From: CADEED01 sp963842515
GTDB taxonomy: Bacteria; Pseudomonadota; Gammaproteobacteria; Steroidobacterales; Steroidobacteraceae
Length of the DNA: 64,000 nt
NCBI GenBank assembly: GCA_963842515.1
Contig: CAWJGO010000002.1
Coordinates: 310,001 to 374,000, forward strand
Reading direction: 5' to 3'
Shown: piece by piece, positions 39,556 to 48,420 of the stretch
Layout: every line of letters begins with the position of its first letter
Numbering within the stretch: position 1 is the first letter of the stretch
Translations under genes and position numbers: made by a program
The notes under the pieces: model-generated
What the model saw: only the letters and a program-made list of their open reading frames with translations
Database searches by the model: none
What the model was told of the DNA's origin: nothing

Positions 39556-41880
39556 ATGAAAACCAGAGGAATAGCCAAGCCAATAGCCCTCGCCGTCAGT
39601 CAGGCGCTCGCCGCGGCCGGCGCCGCCACGTTCACCTCCCAGGTACAAGCCCAGGAAGCCGAGCCGACCGGTCTCGAAGAAATCATCGTCACCGCGCGCA
39701 AGGTGGAAGAAAACCTGCAGCAGACGCCGATCGCGATCACCGTGCTTACCGGTGCCGCCCTCGAGGATCGCCAGGTGTTCAGCACCGATGTGCTGGACCA
39801 GGTGGTCCCGAATCTGCAGTTCGCCAACAACGCGCCGCTCGCCGGCAACAATTCCTCGTCACAGGTATTCATCCGCGGCATCGGGCAGACCGATCCGACG
39901 TCGACCGTCGATCCCGGCGTCGGTCTCTACATCGACGATGTGTACATCGGCAATGCGGTCGGTGGCAGCATGGCGCTGCGCGACGTGGGTTCCGTGCAGG
40001 TACTGCGCGGACCGCAAGGAACATTGTTCGGCCGCAATACCATCGGCGGTGCGGTGCTCATCTCCACCACCGACCCGGGTAGCGAGGTTGGCGGCACGGT
40101 GCGCGCGGGAACGGGCGCCGATAGTTTGATCGACGCATTCGTGGCGCTCGATGCGCCGGCGTCTGAGGATTTCAGGTCGCGTCTCACGCTCGGCATCCGC
40201 AGACAGGATGGATACGTCACGCGTCCCGATGGCACCGACCTCGGCGACACCGACACCATCATGGGCACGGTGAAGGTGCTGTGGACACCGACCGAGAAGA
40301 TCCGCGCCACCTTCGGTTTCGACTATGCGAAGTCCGAAGAGAACGGCAGCCCGCTGGTATTCGCGGCCATGAACGAAGCGGCAACCTTTCCGCGGGTCGC
40401 GAGCCTCGATGCCGGGTGCCCGGGTCTCACCGACGGTGCGGTGCCGCCGCCCGGACTGCCGGATCAACCCGCGGTACCAATGGTTGCCGACCCACGCTGT
40501 GCCAACGATCTTCAGGCCCGCGGTCCGTACAGCAACAACGGCACGCTGCCGCTGTACAGCACGCTCGAGAACTATGGCGCCTCGTTGCGGCTGGCGTTCG
40601 ACCTTAGCGAGAGCCTCGAGCTCAAGTCGATCACCGCATTTCGCAATATCGAGTGGACTGGCGCTCGCGACGCCGACAACACGCCGCTGACGATCCTGCA
40701 CACCGAGTACAACGTGAAAGGCGATCAGTTCAGCCAGGAGTTGCAGCTCACTTACGAGACCGATCCGCTCGTTGGTGTCGTTGGGCTCTATTACTTCGAG
40801 CAGACCTCCAAGGACATCGCCACCGTGTTCCTCAACCCACCACCTCCGGGCGTGCAGGTGGACAGCGACAACAACGATGTGGACAACTCGAGCTGGGCGG
40901 CGTTCACGCAGTGGACTTACAAGTTCGCCGACAGGTTTTCACTGACCGCAGGCGGGCGCTACTCCGAGGACGATAAAGGTTCGTACCCCGATCAATTCGA
41001 CTACTCGAACGTGGCCGTCAAACAGTTGCCCGTGCAGTGGTACCGCGACACGTTTACCTCTTTCACGCCCTCCGCGTCGTTCGCGATGCAGTGGACTGAC
41101 AGCGCGATGACCTATGTGAGTTACTCGGAGGGGTTCAAAGGCGGCGGCTGGAACAGCCACTTCAATGCAGTGCTCACGCCACCGCAGCTGGCAGCGCTGC
41201 ACGAGTTCCAGCAGGAGGAGGCGCAGACGATCGAGGTGGGCGCAAAATTCGAGCTCGCCGACAACACGGTGCGCTTGAACCTCGCGGCATTTTCGTCGGA
41301 CTACACCAACATGCAGCTCACCTACCGCGGTCCGGCGCCGGCCGGCGTGGCGCCATTCATCACCAATGCGGGCGAGACCAGCATCGATGGTGCGGAAGCG
41401 GAGCTCACCTGGGCGCCGACCGAAGACCTGCGCATCGAGGGCAGTGTCGGCTGGCTGGATGCAACCATCGACAGCCTCGCGAACATTCCTCTGGCCGTGC
41501 TGCCGCCGGGACTCGTGGAAGGCAACTTCCTGCCGTTTGCGCCGGAGTGGCAGGTGCACCTGGGACTGGCCTACACGGCGCACGCAGGTTCGCTCACGAT
41601 CGTGCCCCGCGTCGATGCGTCCTACCAGTCGACGACGTACTTCGATGCGACCAATACACCGGAGATCGCGCAGCTGGATGACATCACCACGGTGAATGCG
41701 TCGGTGCGACTGACTCGCGGTGACGCTTCACCCTGGCGCCTCACGCTGGGTCTCAACAACGCGACCGATGAGACGTACCCGATCGCCGGCAACTCGTCGC
41801 TGACCACGGGCAGTGGCTACGCCGAGATCGCCTACTCACGGCCGCGCGAGTGGTTCGCGACGCTGCAGTACGAGTTCTAG
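39556..41880 (+). CDS. TonB-dependent outer-membrane receptor in the aromatic operon
   Basis: The 774-residue outer-membrane protein has a signal peptide (about 1-32) and a TonB box-like EEIIVTARK. The plug domain carries VLDQVVPNLQF, IRGIGQTDPTSTVDPGVGLY and VQVLRGPQGTLFGRNTIGGA. The 22-strand barrel ends in the terminal F of TLQYEF. It begins 17 bases after the MetE-like stop with a GGGGGAA ribosome site, so it is in the operon. Receptors of this class import large or scarce substrates; lignin-derived aromatics are imported by one in Sphingobium. The ligand here is unproven. Confidence 0.93.
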   Translation: MKTRGIAKPIALAVSQALAAAGAATFTSQVQAQEAEPTGLEEIIVTARKVEENLQQTPIAITVLTGAALEDRQVFSTDVLDQVVPNLQFANNAPLAGNNSSSQVFIRGIGQTDPTSTVDPGVGLYIDDVYIGNAVGGSMALRDVGSVQVLRGPQGTLFGRNTIGGAVLISTTDPGSEVGGTVRAGTGADSLIDAFVALDAPASEDFRSRLTLGIRRQDGYVTRPDGTDLGDTDTIMGTVKVLWTPTEKIRATFGFDYAKSEENGSPLVFAAMNEAATFPRVASLDAGCPGLTDGAVPPPGLPDQPAVPMVADPRCANDLQARGPYSNNGTLPLYSTLENYGASLRLAFDLSESLELKSITAFRNIEWTGARDADNTPLTILHTEYNVKGDQFSQELQLTYETDPLVGVVGLYYFEQTSKDIATVFLNPPPPGVQVDSDNNDVDNSSWAAFTQWTYKFADRFSLTAGGRYSEDDKGSYPDQFDYSNVAVKQLPVQWYRDTFTSFTPSASFAMQWTDSAMTYVSYSEGFKGGGWNSHFNAVLTPPQLAALHEFQQEEAQTIEVGAKFELADNTVRLNLAAFSSDYTNMQLTYRGPAPAGVAPFITNAGETSIDGAEAELTWAPTEDLRIEGSVGWLDATIDSLANIPLAVLPPGLVEGNFLPFAPEWQVHLGLAYTAHAGSLTIVPRVDASYQSTTYFDATNTPEIAQLDDITTVNASVRLTRGDASPWRLTLGLNNATDETYPIAGNSSLTTGSGYAEIAYSRPREWFATLQYEF

Positions 41881-41881
41881 G

Positions 41882-43063
41882 GTGGCACGCACGCAGGTGG
41901 CCATCGTGGGTGCGGGACCCGCGGGGCTGTTACTAGGCCAGTTGTTGCACAAGGAGGGCATCGACACGCTGCTGATAGAGCGCAGGAGCGCGCAGCATGT
42001 GGCCAGCCGCATTCGCGCCGGCGTGCTCGAGCCCGGTACGGTGGACGTACTCGACCTCGCCGGCGTCGGAAGCCGTCTGCACGCCGAGGGCCTGGTCCAC
42101 GAAGGGGTGGAGATAGGCTTTCGCGGCCGCCGTCATCGCATCGCTTTAAAGGAGCTCACCGGAAAGTCGGTGACCGTCTACGGCCAGACCGAGGTGACGC
42201 GTGATCTCATGGATGCGCGCGCGACGTCGGGTGCGCCCACGGTCTACGAGGTCGACGACGTCGCGCTGCACGACGTCGCCGGCCCGGCGCCGCTGCTGAC
42301 CTACCGGCTCCACGGCGTCACGCATGACATCGCCTGCGATTTCATCGCCGGCTGCGATGGCTTCCATGGTGTGAGCCGGCGCAGCATTCCTGAAACAGCG
42401 CTCAGCGTGTATGAGAGGGTCTACCCGTTCGGGTGGCTCGGCGTGCTCGCCGACGTGCCGCCACCGTGGACCGAGCTGATCTATGCAAGCTCCGAGCAGG
42501 GCTTCGCGCTCGCCAGCATGCGCTCGCCCACGCGCGTGCGCTGTTACCTGCAATGCTCGCTGGAAGATCGCCCCGAGCACTGGAGCGATGAGCGGTTCTG
42601 GACAGAGTTCCGCCGGCGTATTGGCGATGACGCCGGCGCACGAATGCCCATCGCGCCCTCGATCGAAAAGAGCATCGCGCCGCTGCGCAGCTTCGTGGCG
42701 GAGCCGATGCGGTACGGCCGCCTGTTCCTGGCGGGGGACGCCGCGCATATCGTGCCGCCCACCGGTGCGAAGGGTCTCAACCTCGCCGTGAGTGACGTGT
42801 TCTATCTATACGAGGCGCTGCGCGGGTTCTATCGCGAGACCTCTCGCGACAGTGCCGAGCGCGCGCTCGATGAGTATTCATCGCGATGCCTGCGGCGCAT
42901 CTGGCGCGCCGAACGCTTCTCCTGGTGGATGACGCGCCAGCTGCATCGCTTCCCCGGCGACGCCTTCGACACGCGCATGCAGCAGACCGAGCTCGAGTAC
43001 CTGTTTGAATCCCGTGTGGCTCAGGCCGGCCTGGCGGAGAATTACGTCGGGCTGCCCCTATGA
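41882..43063 (+). CDS. pobA: 4-hydroxybenzoate 3-monooxygenase
   Basis: The 393-residue FAD monooxygenase hydroxylates 4-hydroxybenzoate to protocatechuate with NADPH and O2. It shows the dinucleotide motif VAIVGAGPAGLLLG, the EVTRDLMDAR segment and the FAD motif LFLAGDAAHIVPPTGAKGLN. The start is a GTG one base after the TonB-receptor stop. Its stop overlaps the MFS start (ATGA). The length equals Pseudomonas PobA. This makes 4-hydroxybenzoate the probable entry substrate. Confidence 0.95.
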   Translation: MARTQVAIVGAGPAGLLLGQLLHKEGIDTLLIERRSAQHVASRIRAGVLEPGTVDVLDLAGVGSRLHAEGLVHEGVEIGFRGRRHRIALKELTGKSVTVYGQTEVTRDLMDARATSGAPTVYEVDDVALHDVAGPAPLLTYRLHGVTHDIACDFIAGCDGFHGVSRRSIPETALSVYERVYPFGWLGVLADVPPPWTELIYASSEQGFALASMRSPTRVRCYLQCSLEDRPEHWSDERFWTEFRRRIGDDAGARMPIAPSIEKSIAPLRSFVAEPMRYGRLFLAGDAAHIVPPTGAKGLNLAVSDVFYLYEALRGFYRETSRDSAERALDEYSSRCLRRIWRAERFSWWMTRQLHRFPGDAFDTRMQQTELEYLFESRVAQAGLAENYVGLPL

Positions 43064-44235
43064 AAAACGTCGCTGTTCCGATTTCCCTATGCATGGCGGT
43101 CGCCGTGCTCGAGGGCTTCGACATCCAGGCCATGGGTGTCGCCGCACCGCGCCTCGCGCCGGAGTTCGGCCTGGGCCCGGACGAGATGGGTTGGGTGTTC
43201 GCCATCAACAACATCGGCATGGTGTTGGGTGCCGCGCTCGGCGGCTGGCTCGCCGATCGCGTCGGGCGCAAACCTGTGCTGCTGGGCGCGGTGGCGATGT
43301 TCGGCGTGTTCACGCTCGGGGTCGCGTTCGTACCCAATTTCGAGGCACTGTTCGCCGTGCGCCTGCTCGCGGGCCTGGGGTTCGGCGCCGCATTGCCCAA
43401 CATGATGGCCATCGCCACCGAGCTGAGCGCGCCCGCACGGCGCGCATCCACCGCCGCACTGGTGTTCTGCGGGCTGCCGATCGGCGGTGGCAGTGTGGCG
43501 CTGCTCACGCAGGTGCTGCCGGCGGCACTCGACTGGCGCGTGCTGTTCATCGCCGGCGGCGTGCTTCCTGCACTGCTGGTGCCCGCGCTTCACTGGCTGC
43601 TGCCCGAGACACTCATCGCTGCCGAGCGCGAGGCGCCGAAGGATCGCGCGCCAATACTGAAGGCGCTGTTCGGTGAAACACGCGCCGCACCCACGTTGCT
43701 GCTGTGGCTCACGTTCCTGCCGACGCTGCTCATCCTCTACCTGCTGCTCAACTGGCTGCCGACGCTGGTCGTGGCCAAGGGACTCGATCGCGCGATTGCG
43801 CCGCAGGCTTCGCTGGCGTTCAATTGGGCCAGCGTCGCGGGCGCGCTGGTGCTGGGCAGGCTGGTCGATCGCTTCGGGCCGCGCTGGCCGCTGACGCTTT
43901 CCTATGCGGCGCTGATCGTGACGCTGGTCGCGCTGGGTGCATCGACGGATCACACCATGATTCTCACACTGAGTGGCGTCGCCGGATTTTTCCTGCTCGG
44001 CGCCAACTACGCGCTTTACGGTGTTGCACCGGGTTACTACCCGGCCGCCATGCGCGGCACGGGCTCGGGCGCCAGTGTCGCGGTTGGGCGCGTCGGCTCC
44101 ATTCTCGGACCTGCCGCTGCCGGCATGCTTCTGGCGAGCGGCTCGAGTGCCATGAACGTCGTGCAGTACATGGCGCCGGTCGCCGCCGTCGCCGGCCTCG
44201 CCGTGTGCGCGTTGAGTTTCTTCCGCCGAGAATAA
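43060..44235 (+). CDS. MFS aromatic acid:H+ symporter (PcaK-like)
   Basis: The 391-residue inner-membrane carrier has about twelve helices and the MFS loop motif GGWLADRVGRKP after helix 2, repeated as GRLVDRFGPRWP after helix 8. The N-terminal EGFDIQAMGVAAPRLAPEFG is characteristic of the aromatic acid:H+ symporter group that imports 4-hydroxybenzoate or protocatechuate. It overlaps pobA by four bases and closes the operon. The stop codon lies inside the palindromic repeat copy B, which may act as terminator. Confidence 0.92.
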   Translation: MKNVAVPISLCMAVAVLEGFDIQAMGVAAPRLAPEFGLGPDEMGWVFAINNIGMVLGAALGGWLADRVGRKPVLLGAVAMFGVFTLGVAFVPNFEALFAVRLLAGLGFGAALPNMMAIATELSAPARRASTAALVFCGLPIGGGSVALLTQVLPAALDWRVLFIAGGVLPALLVPALHWLLPETLIAAEREAPKDRAPILKALFGETRAAPTLLLWLTFLPTLLILYLLLNWLPTLVVAKGLDRAIAPQASLAFNWASVAGALVLGRLVDRFGPRWPLTLSYAALIVTLVALGASTDHTMILTLSGVAGFFLLGANYALYGVAPGYYPAAMRGTGSGASVAVGRVGSILGPAAAGMLLASGSSAMNVVQYMAPVAAVAGLAVCALSFFRRE

Positions 44236-44279
44236 TGGGGACATTCCTGATTTCCTAGAAAATCAGGAATGTCCCCATT
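44234..44279. repeat. long perfect palindrome (repeat copy B) at the end of the aromatic operon
   Basis: Two 20-base arms (44234-44253 and 44260-44279) are exact reverse complements with a 6-base loop (CCTAGA). The outer part AATGGGGACA and the central ATTTCCTAG match the reverse complement of copy C (52172-52206). The first base lies in the MFS stop codon. It is likely to fold as a strong hairpin in RNA and could terminate the operon transcript. Confidence 0.85.
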
Positions 44280-44292
44280 TATATTGGCCTGC

Positions 44293-44910
44293 ATGGCTGC
44301 GGTAGTGCCCGACGAAAAACGCATCAAGAGCTTCCCAACCCGGAAAGCGCTGGAGACCTGGATGCGCGCCAACCACGCGCGCACGCCCGAGTTGTGGCTC
44401 AAGGTTCACAAGAAGGATTCCGGACTGCGCAGCGTGACCGTGGCGGAGGCGCTTGACGTGATGCTGTGCTGGGGATGGATCGATGGCATCCGCAAGGGTT
44501 TCGACGATCGCTCATATCTGCAGCGATACACACCGCGCCGGGCGAAGAGCATCTGGAGCCAGATCAATCGCGACAACGTGGTGCGGCTGACCGCGGCGGG
44601 CCGCATGACGGCACATGGCCAGAGGCAGGTCGACGCGGCCAAGGCCGACGGCAGATGGCAGGCCGCCTACGCGCCCATCCGCAGTGCCTCTCCCGCCACG
44701 ATACCTGCCGATCTGCTGGCCGCGATCAACGCCACTGCGCGGGCGCGGAAAACTTTTCAAACGCTGGGGCGCCTGAACCTCTTCGCGCTGGCATTTCGTA
44801 CTAACAACACGAAAACGCCGGCCGGACGCGCGAAAAAAATCGCTGCGCTGGTGGCGATGCTGGCACGTGGCGAAACCATCGCACCCGAAAAGAAGAAACC
44901 CACCCGCTGA
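44293..44910 (+). CDS. YdeI/OmpD-associated family protein
   Basis: The 205-residue soluble protein matches the YdeI/OmpD-associated family: KRIKSFPTRKALETWMRANH, LWLKVHKKDSG, ALDVMLCWGWIDGIRKGFDD and a basic C-terminus with LARGETIAPEKK. Members have been linked to cationic peptide resistance and to bacteriocin protection in enterobacteria, but the molecular action is unclear. The start at 44293 excludes residues encoded by the palindrome. It stands alone, downstream of copy B. Confidence 0.85.
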   Translation: MAAVVPDEKRIKSFPTRKALETWMRANHARTPELWLKVHKKDSGLRSVTVAEALDVMLCWGWIDGIRKGFDDRSYLQRYTPRRAKSIWSQINRDNVVRLTAAGRMTAHGQRQVDAAKADGRWQAAYAPIRSASPATIPADLLAAINATARARKTFQTLGRLNLFALAFRTNNTKTPAGRAKKIAALVAMLARGETIAPEKKKPTR

Positions 44911-45107
44911 CGGCCGGCGAGCGCCGATCCGGCCGGGCGGCGAAAAACTTTCCCTCGCAGATGTAATGGTTACGCCGCCGTTCGGGTCGCCAGACGCGAC
45001 TGGTCCATCGGCGCGCGGCATGCGCCGGTCGGCACGGCGTGGGGTGATGGCACGAAGCTTGCTCTCTTCAGCCCGTTCAATCCTTGCAGCATCACCTGGA
45101 GGAATTT

Positions 45108-46015
45108 ATGCCGAATCGACAGCAAGACTATCAATCAGGACCGCGGCACCGGGACGATGACCGTGAACACGGGCAATACGGCAACCCCAACGAAAACGAC
45201 AACTCGGTGCGCAGCGCCAATTTCGATCAGGGGCAGGGCCGATACTGGCGCGAGCGCGACACGAGCGAACAAAGCGGCTCGACGGGCCGTTATGCGGGAT
45301 ACGGCGATTTCGGGCAGGGCGACTACAGCCAGCCCGGCCGGGGTCCCAACACCGGGCAGGATCGGTACGGCCAGACCGGTACGGCCAGACCGGTTACGGC
45401 CAGACCGGTTACGGCCAGGGAGGCTACGGCCAGGGCAATTACGGACAGCCTAACTACAGCTATGGCCGGCCCAGCTATGGCCAGGACTACGGCAGCTCCG
45501 GAACTAGCAATTATGGCCGCAGCAATTTTGGCTCCGGACGGCCGGACCGCGATCCGCAGGCTTCGCACAGTCAAGGTAATTGGCGACCGCGCCAGGGCTT
45601 TGGCGGTTATGGCGGCGAAGGCAGCTATGTGAGTCAAGGCTGGCGAGAACCCTACGGCGAGGGCCAGCAATACGGCTCGGGCGGCGGCGGGCAGGGAATG
45701 CACCGCGGCAAGGGTCCGAAGAACTACCTGCGCAGCGACGAACGATTGAAGGAAATGTTGTGCGAGCGTCTGCACGACGATCCGGACATCGATGCCAGCG
45801 AGGTCACGGTGAACGTGCAGAGCGGACGAATCACCCTCGAGGGAACTGTCGACAGCCGGCAGGCGAAACACGCGATCGAAGAGGTTGCGGATCAGCTCGG
45901 TATCCAGGACGTGCAGAACAATCTGCGCGTCGCGAAGCAGGGTGCTGCGGCCAGCACGAGCAAGACCTCGGCGACTGCCGAAGATCGCGACCAGACGAAG
46001 ATGAAGCGGAACTGA
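45108..46015 (+). pseudogene. BON-domain protein with Gly/Tyr/Gln-rich repeats, frame interrupted
   Basis: A GGAGG ribosome site precedes the ATG at 45108. The N-terminal part is polar and disordered (RSANFDQGQGRYWRERDTS), followed by YGQTG-type repeats. One base is missing between 45380 and 45381. Restoring it joins the first 91 codons to the frame encoding GYGQGNYGQPNYS and a BON domain (about 208-280; VNVQSGRITLEGTVDSRQAK). The whole would be about 302 residues. BON domains bind membranes or partner proteins and are often induced by osmotic stress. Without correction the BON part would need internal initiation, for instance at 45629. It could be a sequencing slip or a real reversible slip. 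Confidence 0.75.
45366..45454 (+). repeat. 15-base tandem repeat encoding YGQTG/YGQGN units
   Basis: Six units begin TACGG(C/A)CAG. The first three are identical except that unit 2 (45381-45394) is 14 bases long, lacking its first T. Later units diverge. Slippage here shifts the frame of the BON-domain gene. Confidence 0.85.
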
Positions 46016-46026
46016 TGTGCCGGAAT

Positions 46027-46064
46027 GTCCGGCGCGGCGACGCCGCGCCGGACCTTGTTCCTTA
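46027..46064 (+). terminator. terminator hairpin after the BON-domain gene
   Basis: Perfect 12-base arms (46027-46038 and 46042-46053) enclose a GAC loop, followed by CTTGTTCCTT. The hairpin begins 12 bases after the stop and ends before the glycosidase gene. Confidence 0.75.
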
Positions 46065-46094
46065 CCCCGAAACAGGTACGCTCGCGCCAGCGCC

Positions 46095-47246
46095 ATGCCA
46101 TCGGGGTCGTTCGTGCCGACAACCAACAAACATCGCTACCTCGGTTGCGCGGTTGCGCTGCTGATCGCCAACCAGGCAGTTGCCGACACGCAGCAATGGC
46201 CGGCGGACAAAGCCCACGCGTGGTACGCCGGGCAACGCTGGCTCATCGGCAGCAACTACGTCCCCATGGACGCCATCAACCAGCTCGAGATGTGGCAGGC
46301 GGAAACCTTCAACCCGGCGCAGATCGACAAGGAGCTTGGCTGGGCGCAGGCGGCCGGCATGAATACGATGCGCGTGTTCCTGCACGACAAGCTGTGGGAG
46401 CAGGACTCGGAAGGCTTCAAGAAACGCATCCATGAATTCCTCACCATCGCCGCGCGCCACCAGATCAAACCGCTGCTGGTGTTCTTCGATTCCTGCTGGG
46501 ACCCGAATCCGAAACTGGGACCCCAGCACCCGCCGATTCCCGGCGTGCACAACTCCGGCTGGGTGCAAAGCCCGGGCCGCGCCGGCCTCGCCGACGTTGC
46601 TAACTACCCGAAGCTCAAGGTTTACGTGCAGGGCGTCATGCGCGCCTTCGGCAAGGACGAGCGCATCCTCGGGTGGGATCTGTGGAACGAGCCGGACAAC
46701 GGCAAGGCGGATGAGCAGCTTGCGCAGGTCACCGCGTTGCTGCCGCAGGTGTTCGCCTGGGCACGCGAAGCGGATCCCGCGCAGCCGATCACATCGGGCG
46801 TCTGGCACAACGATGACTGGTCACCCCGGGGCAAAGTGAACGCCGTCGAGAAGGTGCAACTCGAGCAGTCAGACTTCATCACGTTCCATGTGTACGACTG
46901 GCCGGAAGTGCTGGAGCGCCGCATCAAGCAGCTGCAGCCTTATGGACGGCCCATCGTCGTCACCGAGTTTCTCGCGCGCGGCGCCGGCTCCACGTTCGAT
47001 ACTTCGTTGCCGCTCGCCGTCAAATACAAAGTGGGCATGTTCACGTGGGGTTTCGTCGTCGGAAAGACGCAGACGAATTACCCCTGGGACTCGTGGCAAA
47101 AGCCCTACACACAGAGCCAACCGGCGGTGTGGCATCACGATGTTTTCCACGCCGACGGCAAGCCATATCGGCAGGCCGAGATCGATCAGATACGCGCGCT
47201 GACCGGCGAGGCGCAGAAGGCATTCGACATCAAGACACGTCGCTAG
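46095..47246 (+). CDS. exported clan GH-A (GH5-like) glycoside hydrolase
   Basis: The roughly 383-residue protein has a signal peptide (start of mature part near ADTQQWPAD) and a (beta/alpha)8 cellulase-family fold. The acid/base Glu lies in ILGWDLWNEPDN, and the nucleophile Glu in PIVVTEFLARG. GMNTMRVFLHDKLWEQD at the N-terminus is typical. No carbohydrate-binding module is attached. The substrate is unknown; related proteins are annotated as cellulases or 1,4-beta-xylanases. The start could also be the GTG at 46113. Its TAG shares the CTAG with the convergent kinase gene. Confidence 0.85.
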   Translation: MPSGSFVPTTNKHRYLGCAVALLIANQAVADTQQWPADKAHAWYAGQRWLIGSNYVPMDAINQLEMWQAETFNPAQIDKELGWAQAAGMNTMRVFLHDKLWEQDSEGFKKRIHEFLTIAARHQIKPLLVFFDSCWDPNPKLGPQHPPIPGVHNSGWVQSPGRAGLADVANYPKLKVYVQGVMRAFGKDERILGWDLWNEPDNGKADEQLAQVTALLPQVFAWAREADPAQPITSGVWHNDDWSPRGKVNAVEKVQLEQSDFITFHVYDWPEVLERRIKQLQPYGRPIVVTEFLARGAGSTFDTSLPLAVKYKVGMFTWGFVVGKTQTNYPWDSWQKPYTQSQPAVWHHDVFHADGKPYRQAEIDQIRALTGEAQKAFDIKTRR

Positions 47247-48331
47247 TTGGGCAGCGTGAATGAAACGGTCGCACCTTCGCCCAGCGTGCTTTCCGCCCAG
47301 ATTGTTCCCCGCTGCGCCTCGATGAGACAGCGGGAAATGTACAGACCGAGACCCAGGCCGCGCCGGTCTGACTGCTCGCCCTGTCGAAAGCGCTCAAAGA
47401 CCGCTTCGAGGAGCGCCGGGGGAATCCCCGCGCCAGTGTCCGTAACCGACACGCGCGCAGAGCCGGCGCGCTGCTCACCATCAACGCGAATCCGCCCGCC
47501 GGCCGGGGTGAACTTGATGGCATTGGAGATGAGGTTAATCAGCACCTGGAGCACGCGCCCGGCGTCGAAAATGGCGAGCAGCGGCTGCTCAGGCGGCAGT
47601 TCGAGCGACACGCCCTTGGCCGCTGCAGCGCCGCGCAACGCAATCACTGCCTCTGAGATCACCGGCGCCAGGTTACCCGGAGCGGGCAGCACCGCGAGTT
47701 TGCCGGCGTCGATGCTGCTTACGTCCGTGAGATCGTCGATGAGGCGCTTCATCCGGGCGGCGTAGCGCTGGATACGTTCCGCCCCGGTGCGTGCCGCGTC
47801 GCCCGCACCGCCGCTGGCCGCAGTGCGTACGACCATCGCTGCGGAGCTGACGATGCCGCCTAACAAGTCACGCAGATCGTGGCTGACCATGCCGAGGAAA
47901 TCGTCGCGTTGCGCCACGGCGTTGTCGGCGCGGACCCGCTCGGTCAACAGCGAGCGGTCGGTGCTGATGCGCTCGTACGGCAGCAGGGCGAGCAGATCGC
48001 GGGCATTCTGTGCGCGTTCCTGCGCCAGCATCTCGTCGGCAATGGCCCGCTCCTTTTCGAGAGCGCGGTCTTCCACTTTTCGTTCGATCTCGATGACGGC
48101 GCGCACCTCCGGAATCGGCCGCGCCACCTGCAGCTTGTCGTCCGCCTTGTCGCGGGCTTCGAGCAGGACTGCGTCGGCCTGCTCGCGCGCCACCTCGACG
48201 ACGCGATCTGCCGTCGCCTCAATCGTGGCTTTGCGTTCGGCGAGGACTTCGTCGGCGTTGCGCCGCTCTTTGTCCAGGTTCTTGTCGGTGGCCGAGCGGT
48301 CCGGGGTTTCGTTACTGAGGGTCTGCGCCAT
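47243..48331 (-). CDS. soluble sensor histidine kinase with coiled-coil N-terminus
   Basis: The 362-residue protein has no membrane segment. Residues 1-about 130 are a long charged coiled coil (ADEVLAERKATIEATADRVV) with no recognised sensor domain. A HisKA domain follows with His in FLGMVSHDLRDLLGGIVSS, then a HATPase with VLINLISNAIKFTPAG, DTGAGIPP and RGLGLGLYISRCLIEAQ. The DHp loop sequence (DLRDLLGG) departs from the common DLRNPL. No cognate regulator is adjacent. Its stop shares CTAG with the glycosidase gene. Confidence 0.9.
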   Translation of the reverse strand: MAQTLSNETPDRSATDKNLDKERRNADEVLAERKATIEATADRVVEVAREQADAVLLEARDKADDKLQVARPIPEVRAVIEIERKVEDRALEKERAIADEMLAQERAQNARDLLALLPYERISTDRSLLTERVRADNAVAQRDDFLGMVSHDLRDLLGGIVSSAAMVVRTAASGGAGDAARTGAERIQRYAARMKRLIDDLTDVSSIDAGKLAVLPAPGNLAPVISEAVIALRGAAAAKGVSLELPPEQPLLAIFDAGRVLQVLINLISNAIKFTPAGGRIRVDGEQRAGSARVSVTDTGAGIPPALLEAVFERFRQGEQSDRRGLGLGLYISRCLIEAQRGTIWAESTLGEGATVSFTLPN

Positions 48332-48420
48332 GACCCACGCTACCACGCGCACCGCGGCGCAAATGTAGTCAATCCCGGTATCGAGGTTCCCGCCGCCCAG
48401 AGGCCGGATTGTCGCGCGCA

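Noticed and set aside
43087..44244. Long open frame on the minus strand, antisense to the MFS gene
   Set aside because: The product is a His/Gln/Arg-rich string typical of reversed membrane-protein codons, and the MFS protein on the other strand is clear.
44911..45107. Possible small gene before the BON-domain gene
   Set aside because: No frame with a ribosome site and plausible composition was seen; the region probably holds the promoter.
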